64,000 nucleotides of DNA from Massilia sp. CF038 (GTDB taxonomy: Bacteria; Pseudomonadota; Gammaproteobacteria; Burkholderiales; Burkholderiaceae_D). Shown in pieces: positions 8,554 to 17,882 of the stretch. Below the pieces are notes generated by a model. That model made no database searches. It was not told where the DNA came from and worked only from the letters and a program-made list of their open reading frames with translations. The stretch covers positions 1,240,001-1,304,000 of the forward strand of contig NZ_FQWU01000001.1 of the NCBI RefSeq assembly GCF_900129765.1. Reading direction: 5' to 3'. How positions within the stretch are numbered: position 1 is the stretch's first letter; each line of letters opens with the position of its first letter. Made by a program: the position numbers and the translations under genes.

Positions 8554-9102
8554 ATGACGAGAAAAAAAATACTCGGTTCCCACGTCAAGCGCTTGCTGTC
8601 GGGCGTGTCCGACCACGGCAAGCGCCATCTGACGGAAGTGGAGACGGACTTGATCCAGACCCAGCTCCTGCTGGAAGAAGCGATCGACAAACTTACCAGC
8701 AGTTTCATGGCCATTCACAGCGTGGTCGGTGCGCGCCAGGATTGCGTCAACCAGCTGCTGGACGGCGCCACCCTCAGCGAAGAGCAGCGTGCGCAGCTGG
8801 CGCAGCTGTCGGGCGAGGTGGGCGCGCATGTCAACGCGGCCATCACCAGCATGCAGTTCCAGGACATGACGAGCCAGCTGATCGACCGCACTCTCAAGCG
8901 GGTAACGGGCTTGCGCGAATTTCTGGGCACGCTGGGGGCGCACAGCGCCGACGTGCTGCCTGAACACGGCAGCGAAGAAATCGTGGACCTGCTCGGCAAG
9001 GTCAGCATGGCGCTCGCGATTCAGTCGCTTGAGCTGCGCAGCGTATTAAGAAAAGCAGTCAATCAGCAGCATCTGGAAAGTGGCGATATCGAGCTGTTCT
9101 GA
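8554..9102 (+). CDS. CheZ-like chemotaxis protein
   Basis: A 182-residue helical protein between motB and the first cheY. It contains MQFQDMTSQLIDR at residues 100-112. The Asp104-x-x-x-Gln108 spacing is the same as the catalytic Asp/Gln pair of CheZ (DLTGQ in the true CheZ at 17155). It lacks the LLDSLGF tail by which CheZ grips CheY and ends instead in SGDIELF, very like the GGEIDLF tail of CheD in this cluster. Inference: a second phosphatase-type regulator, perhaps acting on the CheY encoded immediately downstream. Confidence 0.65.
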   Translation: MTRKKILGSHVKRLLSGVSDHGKRHLTEVETDLIQTQLLLEEAIDKLTSSFMAIHSVVGARQDCVNQLLDGATLSEEQRAQLAQLSGEVGAHVNAAITSMQFQDMTSQLIDRTLKRVTGLREFLGTLGAHSADVLPEHGSEEIVDLLGKVSMALAIQSLELRSVLRKAVNQQHLESGDIELF

Positions 9103-9165
9103 CGATAGCGCCACTCAACGATAAATGGGCACATGCCCGGGTTTTAAAAAATAGCAGGAGCAAAG

Positions 9166-9531
9166 ATGGCTAAAACAATACTCGCAGTCGACGATTCCAG
9201 TTCATTGCGCCAGATGGTCGCCTTCAGCCTGAAGGCTGCGGGCTACCTCGTGGTGGAAGCGGTCGACGGCCAGGACGGCCTGGAAAAGGCAAAGCTGCAG
9301 GCGGTGGACCTGGTCCTGACCGACCAGAACATGCCACGCATGGATGGTCTGACGCTCATCAAGCTGCTGCGCGGCTTGCCGACCTATGAGAAGACGCCGA
9401 TCCTGATGCTCACCACCGAGTCGTCCGACGAAATGAAGATGAAGGGACGGGCGGCCGGCGCCAATGGCTGGCTGGTCAAGCCGTTCGACCCGCAACGTCT
9501 GATCGAGGTGGTCAAGAAAGTCATTGGTTAA
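9166..9531 (+). CDS. cheY: CheY-type single-domain response regulator (copy 1)
   Basis: A 121-residue receiver domain. The acidic pair Asp9/Asp10, phospho-acceptor Asp53 (LVLTDQNMP), Thr in LMLTTES and Lys in WLVKPFD are all present. AGGAG at 9155-9159 precedes the ATG. It lies directly before cheA, the usual place for the response regulator that shuttles phosphate within the array, while a second CheY is encoded at 16755. It is shorter and less like E. coli CheY than that second copy, so it may act as a phosphate sink or on a non-motor target. That assignment is inference. Confidence 0.9.
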   Translation: MAKTILAVDDSSSLRQMVAFSLKAAGYLVVEAVDGQDGLEKAKLQAVDLVLTDQNMPRMDGLTLIKLLRGLPTYEKTPILMLTTESSDEMKMKGRAAGANGWLVKPFDPQRLIEVVKKVIG

Positions 9532-9583
9532 GCCCAGTTGGGAGTACGCTAATGATGTATCGCGAAACTGACGGAGCCTCATC

Positions 9584-11734
9584 ATGACGATCGATATAAG
9601 CCAGTTCTTCCAGGTCTTCTTTGATGAAGCCGAGGAGCTGCTGGCCGAAATGGAACGGCTGCTGCTGGCAGTGGACGTGGCCGCGCCGGATGCCGAAGAC
9701 TTGAACGCCATCTTCCGCACGGCGCACTCGGTCAAGGGCGGCTCGTCGACCTTTGGCCTGAATGACATGACCGACGTGACCCACGTGCTCGAGTCGCTGC
9801 TGGACCGCATCCGCAAGGGCGAGATGGCGCTGACCGGCGTGCATGTGGACGCGTTTTTGGCGGCCAAGGACATCCTCAAGATGCAGCTGGACGGCCACCG
9901 CAACGGCGCCCATGTGAACCAGGATGCCGTGGCTGACGTGCGCATGATGCTGCAGGAGCTGTCGCAGGACGCCGTGCCGGTGGCCGCGCCGGTGGCGCCT
10001 TCGTTTGTGCAGACAGACGCGCCTGTCCATGTGGGCAAGGGCGGACGGCGCTTTCGCATCGAACTGCCGCCCGTGCCGCAGCGCGACATCAGCGCCTTGT
10101 CGGCCGAACTGGGGCTGCTGGGGCGTGTTTCGCTGGTGCCGCTGGGCGGCGAGCGGCACGCCATCATCGTTACCACCCACGAATCGCTGGAAGACATCAT
10201 TGCGATTTGCTCGTTCGTGCTCGATCCCGAACAGCTGAAAGTATTCGAAGCACCGGCCCTCACGCCGGAGCAGCAAGCCATTGAAGACAAGGCCCGTGCC
10301 AAGGTCGAGAACGACCAGGGCTACGGCTTCTTCGACCCGATAGATGAACCGGTGCAGGATGACGTCAGCGACGACGAGCGTGGCTACGGCTTCTTCCAGC
10401 CGATCGAGCATATCCGCGCTGCAGCCGGCATCACCAGTACCCCGGTGGCGGTCAAGGCCGCGCCGGTGGCAGCGGCGCGCATCGAGCCGCTGGAAGTGAC
10501 CGAAGACAAAAAAGGCAAGAAGGACGACAAGGCTGCTGCGGCTGCCGAATCGTCCTCGATCCGGGTGTCGATCGAGAAGGTCGACCAGTTGATCAATCTG
10601 ATCGGCGAGCTTGTCATCACCCAGGCCATGATCGAACAGCGCAGCGACGGGCTTGACCCGATGGTGCACGAGCGCCTGCTCAATAGCGTCAGCCAGCTGA
10701 CCCGCAACACGCGCGACCTGCAGGAAGCGGTCATGTCGATCCGCATGATGCCGATGGACTTCGTGTTCTCGCGCTTTCCGCGCATGGTGCGCGACCTGGC
10801 CGCCAAGCTGGGTAAAAAGGTCGACTTCATCACCAATGGCGCTGCCACGGAACTGGACAAGGGCTTGATCGAACGGATCGTCGATCCGCTCACCCACCTG
10901 GTGCGCAACAGCATTGACCATGGCATTGAAATGCCCGAAGCCCGGGTTGCCGCCGGCAAGACCGAAGCGGGGCGCCTGTTCCTGTCAGCCGGCCACCAGG
11001 GCGGCAATATCGTCATCGAAGTGTCGGACGACGGCGGTGGTTTGAACCGTGAACGGATCCTGGCCAAGGCCGCGCAAAACGGCCTGGCCGTGCACGAGAA
11101 CATGAGCGACAGCGAAGTCTGGCAGCTCATTTTCGCGCCTGGTTTTTCGACTGCCGAAACCGTGACCGACGTGTCCGGGCGCGGCGTGGGCATGGATGTC
11201 GTCAAGCGCAACATCACTGCCATGGGCGGGTCGGTTGACATCCGTTCGGCCAAGGGCTTTGGCACCACCATTTCCATTTCACTGCCGCTGACCCTGGCCA
11301 TCCTCGATGGCATGTCGATCCGCTGCGGCGAAGAGGTCTACATCCTGCCGCTCGGTTTTGTGGTCGAGTCGCTGCAGCCAGCGCCGGAAGACGTCAAGGA
11401 AATCAGCGGCAAGGGCCGCGTGATCAAGGTGCGCGGCGAGTACCTGCCGCTGGTGCCCCTGTACCAGATGTTCGAGATCACGCCGCGCTTTACCAACCCG
11501 TCCGAAGGCATTGTCGTGATCCTCGAAGCGGACGGACGCAAGGCTGGCCTGTTTGTCGACGACCTGGTCGGCCAGCAGCAGGTGGTGGTCAAGAACCTCG
11601 AATCGAACTACCGCAAGGTGACCGGCATTTCCGGCGCCACCATTCTGGGCGACGGCGGCGTGTCGCTCATTCTCGATGTGTCGGCCCTGATGCGCTCCTC
11701 GCGCCAGCTGGCTGACGACCCGATTTTTTCGTAA
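9584..11734 (+). CDS. cheA: chemotaxis histidine kinase CheA
   Basis: Histidine kinase of the chemotaxis array, 716 residues. The P1 phosphotransfer domain has His48 in FRTAHSVKGGSSTFG. A small P2-like alpha/beta domain occupies about residues 155-225. A linker contains two copies of GYGFFxPI (near residues 246 and 267). P3 dimerisation starts near 325 (RVSIEKVDQLINLIGELV). The P4 ATPase has the N box LVRNSIDHGIE, G1 DDGGGL and G2 GRGVGMDVV. The CheW-like P5 domain runs from about 580 to the end. cheW follows 31 bp downstream. All catalytic boxes look intact. Confidence 0.97.
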   Translation: MTIDISQFFQVFFDEAEELLAEMERLLLAVDVAAPDAEDLNAIFRTAHSVKGGSSTFGLNDMTDVTHVLESLLDRIRKGEMALTGVHVDAFLAAKDILKMQLDGHRNGAHVNQDAVADVRMMLQELSQDAVPVAAPVAPSFVQTDAPVHVGKGGRRFRIELPPVPQRDISALSAELGLLGRVSLVPLGGERHAIIVTTHESLEDIIAICSFVLDPEQLKVFEAPALTPEQQAIEDKARAKVENDQGYGFFDPIDEPVQDDVSDDERGYGFFQPIEHIRAAAGITSTPVAVKAAPVAAARIEPLEVTEDKKGKKDDKAAAAAESSSIRVSIEKVDQLINLIGELVITQAMIEQRSDGLDPMVHERLLNSVSQLTRNTRDLQEAVMSIRMMPMDFVFSRFPRMVRDLAAKLGKKVDFITNGAATELDKGLIERIVDPLTHLVRNSIDHGIEMPEARVAAGKTEAGRLFLSAGHQGGNIVIEVSDDGGGLNRERILAKAAQNGLAVHENMSDSEVWQLIFAPGFSTAETVTDVSGRGVGMDVVKRNITAMGGSVDIRSAKGFGTTISISLPLTLAILDGMSIRCGEEVYILPLGFVVESLQPAPEDVKEISGKGRVIKVRGEYLPLVPLYQMFEITPRFTNPSEGIVVILEADGRKAGLFVDDLVGQQQVVVKNLESNYRKVTGISGATILGDGGVSLILDVSALMRSSRQLADDPIFS

Positions 11735-11765
11735 CTGTATTGAACACATTTGAATAGGAATAATC

Positions 11766-12266
11766 ATGTCCATGAACGCAGCAGCAAACAAATCGGGCGA
11801 AGGCAAGGATGCGGCCGGCCGCGAATTTCTGGCCTTTACTCTGGGCTCCGAAGAATACGGGATCGACATCCTGAAAGTGCAGGAGATCCGGGGCTACGAA
11901 GCCGTGACCCGCATCGCCAACGCGCCTGAATTCATCAAGGGCGTGATCAACCTGCGCGGCATCATCATTCCGGTGGTGGACATGCGCATCAAGTTCAAGC
12001 TCGGCACCCCCGTGTACGACCAGTTCACGGTCGTCATCATCCTGAACATCGGCGGGCGTATCATGGGCATGGTGGTCGACAGCGTCTCGGACGTGACCAC
12101 CCTCACCAGCGACCAGATCAAGCCGGCGCCGGAAATGGGTACCGCGTTCAATTCGGACTACCTGGTTGGACTGGGAACGGTCGATGAGCGTATGCTGATC
12201 CTGATCGATATCGACAAACTGATGTCGTCCGGCGAGATGGGCCTGATCGACAAGCTGGCAGCTTAA
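11766..12266 (+). CDS. cheW: chemotaxis adaptor CheW
   Basis: SH3-like scaffold that couples receptors to CheA. Length 166 residues. Characteristic stretches are [20 protein letters not shown] near residue 20, the receptor-binding loop [15 protein letters not shown] near 60 and [10 protein letters not shown] near 100. An AGGAAT site precedes the ATG. It lies between cheA and the chemoreceptor gene, the standard arrangement. Confidence 0.97.
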   Translation: MSMNAAANKSGEGKDAAGREFLAFTLGSEEYGIDILKVQEIRGYEAVTRIANAPEFIKGVINLRGIIIPVVDMRIKFKLGTPVYDQFTVVIILNIGGRIMGMVVDSVSDVTTLTSDQIKPAPEMGTAFNSDYLVGLGTVDERMLILIDIDKLMSSGEMGLIDKLAA

Positions 12267-12311
12267 AGCGCAGCGACTTCGTGGCATGTGCGATATCCGG
12301 GGGAGACAAAG

Positions 12312-14018
12312 ATGAGCTTACGCGATTTTAAGATTGGGACCCGCCTGGCGATCGGTTTTGGCAGCATTCTGCTGATTCTGGTGGCCATGGTGGTGCTGAC
12401 CAACGTACTCAATGGCCGCAACAAGAGCGAGCTGTTGGGCGGGTTGACGACGTCCAACGCCAAGAACCTGCATGCGGCCACCATGAAGAGTGCGATGCTC
12501 GAAACCGGGATCGCCATGCGTAACATCGGCCTGCAGTCGGACGTGGCGCTGATGCAGAAGGAGCAGGACAAGGTCAAGGCCCAGAGCAAGCGCTACGAAG
12601 AAGCACGCAACGCGCTGCAGGCCGTCGGCCTGAGCGACGAAGAAAAAAAGGTCCTGGCCGATGTGGCCGTCGTCGACAAGGAGCTTGACACCGCCTTCAA
12701 GGAAGCCATTGGCCAGGTACTGGCATTTAACACTGAAGGCGCCACCAAGATCATCGCGGGCCGCATCGATCCACTCAACCAGCAGACGCTGGCGCTGCTC
12801 AACAAGCTGGTCGACCTGCAGCAGTCGTCCCAGCGCAACTTCCTTGAAAGTTCGGTCAAGGCCGATTCGCGCCTGAAGACTCTTATGTACGGCCTGGGCG
12901 CGGTGGCGCTGGGGCTGGGCGTGGTGTTTGCCATCGTGATTACGCGCTCGATCGTGGCGCCCTTGCACGGCGCGGTGTCGGTGGCCAAAAAGGTCGCCGG
13001 CGGCGAACTGACCTCGCAAGTGCATGTGGAAGGGCAGGATGAAACGAGCGAACTGCTGCAGGCGCTCAAGGACATGAACGACAGCCTGGCGCGCACCGTC
13101 GGCGAAGTGCGCACCGGGACTGAAACCATTACCGTCGCGGCGCAGGAAATCGCCAGCGGCAATGCCGACCTGTCCTCGCGGACCGAGTCCCAAGCCAGCT
13201 CGCTGGAAGAGACAGCCAGTTCGATGGAAGAACTGACTAGCACCGTCAAGCAGAACGCCGACAATGCACGCCAGGCCAACCAGCTGGCGGTGTCGGCATC
13301 GTCGGTGGCACTGCAGGGCGGCACGGTGGTGGCCCAGGTGGTTGAAACCATGGGCTCGATCAAGGACAGTTCGCGCAAAATCGTCGACATCATCGGTGTC
13401 ATCGACGGCATCGCCTTCCAGACCAACATCCTGGCCCTGAATGCGGCCGTGGAAGCGGCGCGTGCGGGCGAGCAGGGGCGCGGCTTTGCGGTGGTGGCCG
13501 CCGAAGTGCGCAACCTGGCGCAGCGCTCGGCCGGTGCCGCCAAAGAAATCAAGGCCCTGATCGGCGACTCGGTCGACAAGGTCGACAACGGCAGCAAGCT
13601 GGTGGACCAGGCTGGCCAGACCATGGAGCTGATCGTCACCTCGATCAAGCAGGTGGCCGACATCATGGGCGAAATCACCGCCGCTACTCAGGAACAGAGC
13701 AACGGCATTGAAGAAGTCAACCAGGCCATCACCCAGATGGACGAAATGACCCAGCAGAATGCGGCCCTGGTGGAGCAGGCCGCCGCTGCCGCCGAAAGCA
13801 TGGAAGAACAGGCCGGCATGCTTGCTGCCGCCGTGAGCATCTTCAAGCTCAATGGCGACGAGAACAAGGTCCAGCGCGCAGCGCCGGCAGCGCGTGCCGT
13901 GCGGGCAGCACCGCCGGTGAAAGCGGCGCCAGCGCGGGTGGCGGTGGAAGCGCCGGCTGCAGGCAAAGCGCCCAAGAAGATCGCTGCGGCAGCGGCAGAG
14001 GACTGGGAAGAGTTCTAA
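12312..14018 (+). CDS. methyl-accepting chemotaxis protein
   Basis: Transmembrane chemoreceptor, 568 residues from ATG 12312 ([17 protein letters not shown]), preceded by GGGAGA at 12300-12305. TM1 is about residues 12-32. A four-helix-bundle periplasmic sensor runs to about 190. TM2 ([18 protein letters not shown]) is followed by a HAMP domain and a long signalling coiled coil. The highly conserved hairpin tip reads [20 protein letters not shown]. An Ala/Pro-rich linker ends in DWEEF, which fits the xWxxF C-terminal pentapeptide that tethers CheR and CheB. The ligand is unknown. Confidence 0.95.
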   Translation: MSLRDFKIGTRLAIGFGSILLILVAMVVLTNVLNGRNKSELLGGLTTSNAKNLHAATMKSAMLETGIAMRNIGLQSDVALMQKEQDKVKAQSKRYEEARNALQAVGLSDEEKKVLADVAVVDKELDTAFKEAIGQVLAFNTEGATKIIAGRIDPLNQQTLALLNKLVDLQQSSQRNFLESSVKADSRLKTLMYGLGAVALGLGVVFAIVITRSIVAPLHGAVSVAKKVAGGELTSQVHVEGQDETSELLQALKDMNDSLARTVGEVRTGTETITVAAQEIASGNADLSSRTESQASSLEETASSMEELTSTVKQNADNARQANQLAVSASSVALQGGTVVAQVVETMGSIKDSSRKIVDIIGVIDGIAFQTNILALNAAVEAARAGEQGRGFAVVAAEVRNLAQRSAGAAKEIKALIGDSVDKVDNGSKLVDQAGQTMELIVTSIKQVADIMGEITAATQEQSNGIEEVNQAITQMDEMTQQNAALVEQAAAAAESMEEQAGMLAAAVSIFKLNGDENKVQRAAPAARAVRAAPPVKAAPARVAVEAPAAGKAPKKIAAAAAEDWEEF

Positions 14019-14072
14019 GCAGTCCGGCGCAAGCCGGCCAGCGGATCCGACAGCATAACCTTAGGAACCAAC

Positions 14073-14936
14073 GTGGCGCTACAGAAATCCGAGTCGAACA
14101 AAGAATTCAATTTCACGCGCAGTGACTTTGAACGGGTGCGGGCGCTGATTTACCAGAAGGCCGGCATCTCGCTGGCCGAGAGCAAGCAGGAAATGGTGTA
14201 CAGCCGCCTGGCGCGGCGCCTGCGCGCCACCGGCATCGATTCGTTCGGGCGCTACCTCGACGACCTCGAAGCAGGGCGCCTGGGCGAAGAGTGGGAGTCG
14301 TTCACCAATGCCCTGACCACCAACCTGACCTCGTTCTTCCGCGAAGCGCATCATTTTCCGCTGCTGGCCGAGCACCTGAAGAAGCTGCGCGAGACGCCCA
14401 TTACGATCTGGTGCTCGGCCAGTTCCACGGGCGAGGAACCGTATTCGATCGCGATGACCGCCTGCGAAGCGTTCAACACGCTCACCCCACCAGTGCAGAT
14501 CGTGGCCACCGACATTGACACCAACGTGCTGGCCACGGGCGCGAACGGCGTGTATGGAATCGAGCGTATCGAAAAAATGGCCCCGGAACGGGCGCGCCGC
14601 TTTTTCCTGCGCGGGCGCGGCGACCAGGAAGGCATGGTCCGTGTGCGTCCCGAGCTGCGCCAGCTGGTGACCTTCCGCCAGCTCAATCTGCTGGGCGACA
14701 AGTGGCCGCTGACAGGCCAGTTTGATGTGATTTTCTGCCGTAACGTGATGATCTATTTCGACAAAGCGACCCAGCGCAAAATCCTGTCGCGCTTTGTGCC
14801 ATTGATGAAACCGCACGCCCTGCTGTTTGCCGGCCATTCCGAGAACTTCCTGTACGTGTCCGAAGCGCTCAAATTGCGCGGCAAGACCGTGTACGAACTC
14901 GACGAACGCGGCGCAGCACGGCCTGCAGTCAAATGA
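14073..14936 (+). CDS. cheR: chemoreceptor glutamate methyltransferase CheR
   Basis: Methylates receptor glutamates for adaptation. Length 287 residues from GTG 14073, with AGGAA about 6 nt upstream. The N-terminal helical domain includes LIYQKAGISLAESKQEMVYS. The SAM-binding core has WCSASSTGEEPYSIAM near 110 and the catalytic-fold FDVIFCRNVMIYFDKA near 220. It probably docks on the DWEEF tail of the receptor encoded immediately upstream. cheD follows with a 9-bp gap. Confidence 0.96.
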   Translation: MALQKSESNKEFNFTRSDFERVRALIYQKAGISLAESKQEMVYSRLARRLRATGIDSFGRYLDDLEAGRLGEEWESFTNALTTNLTSFFREAHHFPLLAEHLKKLRETPITIWCSASSTGEEPYSIAMTACEAFNTLTPPVQIVATDIDTNVLATGANGVYGIERIEKMAPERARRFFLRGRGDQEGMVRVRPELRQLVTFRQLNLLGDKWPLTGQFDVIFCRNVMIYFDKATQRKILSRFVPLMKPHALLFAGHSENFLYVSEALKLRGKTVYELDERGAARPAVK

Positions 14937-14945
14937 GAACCGACT

Positions 14946-15548
14946 ATGGCATCCGACAACGAACAATTCGCCACTAACGTTTATTACGACCGCACCTTCG
15001 ATTGCGACGCGGCCAAGATCCTGCCGGGCGAGTACTATTACACGCCCAAGGACATGCTGATTGTGACGGTGCTTGGCTCGTGCGTATCGGCCTGCATTCG
15101 CGATCGCGTCTCGGGTCTGGGCGGGATGAACCACTTCATGCTGCCCGATGGTGGCGGTGACGCCAACAGCCCCGCCTCGGCTTCGGCGCGCTATGGTTCC
15201 TACGCCATGGAGATCCTGATTAACGATTTGCTCAAGTCCGGTGCCCGGCGCGAAAACATGGAAGCGAAAGTGTTCGGCGGCGGCGCCGTGCTGCGCGGTT
15301 TCACCGCCATCAACGTGGGCGAACGCAACGCCGCCTTCGTCATGAGCTATCTGAAAACCGAGAAGATCCGGGTGGTGGCCGAAGACCTGAACGATGTATT
15401 CCCGCGCAAGGTGTATTTTTTCCCGCGCACGGGCAAGGTACTGGTCAAGAAGCTGATGCAATCACATAACGACACGCTGGCCAAGCGTGAACTCGACTAC
15501 GCCAGCCGCCTGAAAGAGCCGGTCGGTGGCGAGATCGACCTGTTCTGA
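14946..15548 (+). CDS. cheD: chemoreceptor glutamine deamidase CheD
   Basis: Deamidates receptor glutamines and can bind CheY-family partners. Length 200 residues. The catalytic cysteine lies in TVLGSCVSACIRD (near residue 45) and the catalytic histidine in GGMNHFMLP (near 60). The GGGAVLRGF stretch follows near 118. The protein extends past the usual CheD core to a tail ending GGEIDLF, which resembles the SGDIELF ending of the CheZ-like protein at 8554. It lies between cheR and cheB, matching a combined methylation and deamidation module. Confidence 0.95.
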   Translation: MASDNEQFATNVYYDRTFDCDAAKILPGEYYYTPKDMLIVTVLGSCVSACIRDRVSGLGGMNHFMLPDGGGDANSPASASARYGSYAMEILINDLLKSGARRENMEAKVFGGGAVLRGFTAINVGERNAAFVMSYLKTEKIRVVAEDLNDVFPRKVYFFPRTGKVLVKKLMQSHNDTLAKRELDYASRLKEPVGGEIDLF

Positions 15549-15560
15549 TCGGGGGATAAC

Positions 15561-16631
15561 GTGAAAAAGATCAAGGTACTGATCGTGGACGACTCGGCGC
15601 TGATTCGCAGCGTCATGAGCGAAATTATCTCCAGCCAGGCCGACATGGAAGTGGTCGGCGTGGCGCCCGACCCGCTGGTAGCGCGTGAGCTGATCAAGCA
15701 GACCAACCCCGACGTGCTGACGCTGGACGTGGAAATGCCCAAGATGGACGGCCTCGACTTCCTGGAAAAGCTGATGCGCCTGCGCCCAATGCCGGTGCTG
15801 ATGGTGTCATCGCTGACCGAGCGCGGGTCTGAAATTACCATGCGCGCGCTGGAACTGGGCGCAGTCGATTTTGTGACCAAACCGAAGATCTCGATCCAGA
15901 GCGGCATGCGCGAATACACCGAACTGATTGCCGATAAAATCCGCGCCGCCGCGCGCGCGCGCATCAAGGCGCGCACGGTGGGCCCGGCCGCGCCAGGCGC
16001 GCCAGTGCTGCCGGCGCTGCGCAGTCCTCTTACGTCGTCCGAAAAACTGATCATCATCGGCGCCTCCACCGGCGGCACCGAAGCGATCCGCGAATTTTTA
16101 ATGCAGATGCCGTCGGACTGTCCGGGTATTCTGATTGCCCAGCACATGCCAGAAGGGTTCACCACCTCGTTTGCGCGCCGCCTCGATACGCTGTGCAAGA
16201 TCAGCGTGCGTGAAGCGGCTGGCGACGAGCGCGTGCTGCCGGGTCACGCCTACATCGCGCCTGGCCACTCGCATCTGCTGCTAGCGCGTTCCGGCGCCAA
16301 CTACGTCACCAAGATCGAGCAGACCGACCCGGTCAACCGGCACCGCCCGTCGGTGGACGTGCTGTTTCGCTCGGCGGCAGCGGCGGCCGGCAAAAACGCG
16401 GTGGGCGTGATCCTGACCGGCATGGGTAAAGACGGCGCGGCCGGTATGGTCGAAATGAAAACAGCGGGCGCTTACAACTTCGCGCAGGACGAGGCCAGCT
16501 GCGTGGTATTTGGCATGCCGCGCGAAGCCATTGCCCTGGGCGGCACCCACGAAGTGGGGCCATTGACGTCGCTGCCGGGCATGGTCCTTGGCTATCTGGC
16601 AACGCAAGGCAGCCGGGCGTTGCGTGTTTGA
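15561..16631 (+). CDS. cheB: chemotaxis methylesterase/amidase response regulator CheB
   Basis: Length 356 residues, GTG start at 15561 behind GGGGGAT. The N-terminal receiver has DDSALIRS and acceptor Asp in [12 protein letters not shown] (near residue 56). A linker leads to the methylesterase domain with catalytic Ser in [12 protein letters not shown] (near 172), His in AQHMPEGFT (near 199) and Asp in TGMGKDGA (near 294). It works opposite CheR on receptor methylation and is activated by CheA phosphorylation. A 123-bp gap follows before the second cheY. Confidence 0.97.
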   Translation: MKKIKVLIVDDSALIRSVMSEIISSQADMEVVGVAPDPLVARELIKQTNPDVLTLDVEMPKMDGLDFLEKLMRLRPMPVLMVSSLTERGSEITMRALELGAVDFVTKPKISIQSGMREYTELIADKIRAAARARIKARTVGPAAPGAPVLPALRSPLTSSEKLIIIGASTGGTEAIREFLMQMPSDCPGILIAQHMPEGFTTSFARRLDTLCKISVREAAGDERVLPGHAYIAPGHSHLLLARSGANYVTKIEQTDPVNRHRPSVDVLFRSAAAAAGKNAVGVILTGMGKDGAAGMVEMKTAGAYNFAQDEASCVVFGMPREAIALGGTHEVGPLTSLPGMVLGYLATQGSRALRV

Positions 16632-16754
16632 AGCGATTGCGTTGAATTCCGCGCCAACTTATTCGCTACAGGGCAACAAAAATGCTATCCTAAAGGCTGC
16701 TTCGCAAGTGGGGCAGTCACTTCAAACCACAGTACAGAATCAACGGAGTAATTC

Positions 16755-17153
16755 ATGGCTGATCCAAAGATGCGTTTTTTAGTAGTCGACGATTTCTCGA
16801 CCATGCGGCGCATTGTCCGCAACCTGCTCAAGGAACTGGGATACGCCAATGTCGATGAAGCAGAAGACGGCGTAATGGCCCTCGCCAAGCTGCGCAGCGA
16901 ACAGTTCGACTTCGTCGTTTCCGACTGGAACATGCCCAACATGGACGGTCTGACAATGTTGCAAAACATTCGTGCCGATCCCGCACTGGCCAAGCTGCCG
17001 GTGCTGATGGTCACTGCCGAAGCGAAGAAAGAAAACATCATCGCAGCGGCCCAGGCGGGCGCCAACGGCTACGTGGTCAAGCCTTTCACGGCCGCCACGC
17101 TGGACGAAAAGCTGAACAAGATTTTCGAGAAACTCGAAAAAGTCGGAGCCTGA
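16755..17153 (+). CDS. cheY: chemotaxis response regulator CheY (copy 2)
   Basis: A 132-residue receiver very close to enterobacterial Che[21 protein letters not shown] at residues 10-29, acceptor Asp57 in [12 protein letters not shown], Thr in [12 protein letters not shown] and Lys in YVVKPF. CGGAG at 16744-16748 precedes the ATG. cheZ starts 1 nt after the stop, so the two are translationally coupled. This is the likely flagellar-motor CheY. A 123-bp gap upstream may carry its own promoter. Confidence 0.97.
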   Translation: MADPKMRFLVVDDFSTMRRIVRNLLKELGYANVDEAEDGVMALAKLRSEQFDFVVSDWNMPNMDGLTMLQNIRADPALAKLPVLMVTAEAKKENIIAAAQAGANGYVVKPFTAATLDEKLNKIFEKLEKVGA

Positions 17154-17154
17154 G

Positions 17155-17820
17155 ATGGGCGACCAGAACACCGAGGTCGCGGTCCGCGCGGACGGCGCTT
17201 CGGCGGACATGGACACGCACGACGAATTCCTGAGCCGCATCGGGCACATGACGCGCGCGCTGCACGAGAGCTTGCGCGGGCTGGGCCTGGACAAGCTGAT
17301 CGAAAAAGCGGCCAGCGACATCCCTGACGCGCGTGACCGGCTCGACTACGTTGCGCGCCTGTCCGAACAGGCCGCGCAAAAAGTGCTGAACGCGACCGAC
17401 GCGGCCGGCCCCCTGCAAGACCGGATTGAAAGCGACGCGGGCGCCTTGAGCGCATCGTGGCAAACGCTGCTCGACCAGCCTGACACCACCGATGCGCAGT
17501 GGCGCGCCATGGCCATGCAGACCATGACTGCATTGCAGCAGGCGCGCACCGGTTCAGTCGAGACCAAGCGCCACCTGATGGACATTATGATGGCCCAGGA
17601 CTTCCAGGATCTGACCGGGCAGGTGATCACCAAGGTGACCACCATCGCCCAGAACCTGGAGCAGCAGCTGGTGCAGATGCTGGTCGATTTCGCCCCCGCC
17701 GAAGTCAAGCGCGAGTACGACAGCGGCTTGCTCAACGGGCCGCAGATCAATCCCACTGGCGCCGACGTGGTCTCGAATCAGGGCCAGGTCGACGACCTGC
17801 TCGACAGCCTGGGGTTCTAA
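17155..17820 (+). CDS. cheZ: CheY-P phosphatase CheZ
   Basis: Length 221 residues. The catalytic segment AQDFQDLTGQVITK has Asp152 and Gln156, the E. coli Asp143/Gln147 pair. The C-terminal CheY-binding peptide VDDLLDSLGF is intact. It accelerates CheY-P dephosphorylation. Coupled to cheY with a single-base gap. It is the last classical chemotaxis gene of the cluster. Confidence 0.96.
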   Translation: MGDQNTEVAVRADGASADMDTHDEFLSRIGHMTRALHESLRGLGLDKLIEKAASDIPDARDRLDYVARLSEQAAQKVLNATDAAGPLQDRIESDAGALSASWQTLLDQPDTTDAQWRAMAMQTMTALQQARTGSVETKRHLMDIMMAQDFQDLTGQVITKVTTIAQNLEQQLVQMLVDFAPAEVKREYDSGLLNGPQINPTGADVVSNQGQVDDLLDSLGF

Positions 17821-17882
17821 TCCTGCCGCGCAGCGCACATGCTGGCTGCGCGCACCGCACCACAACCTGACACGAATATACA

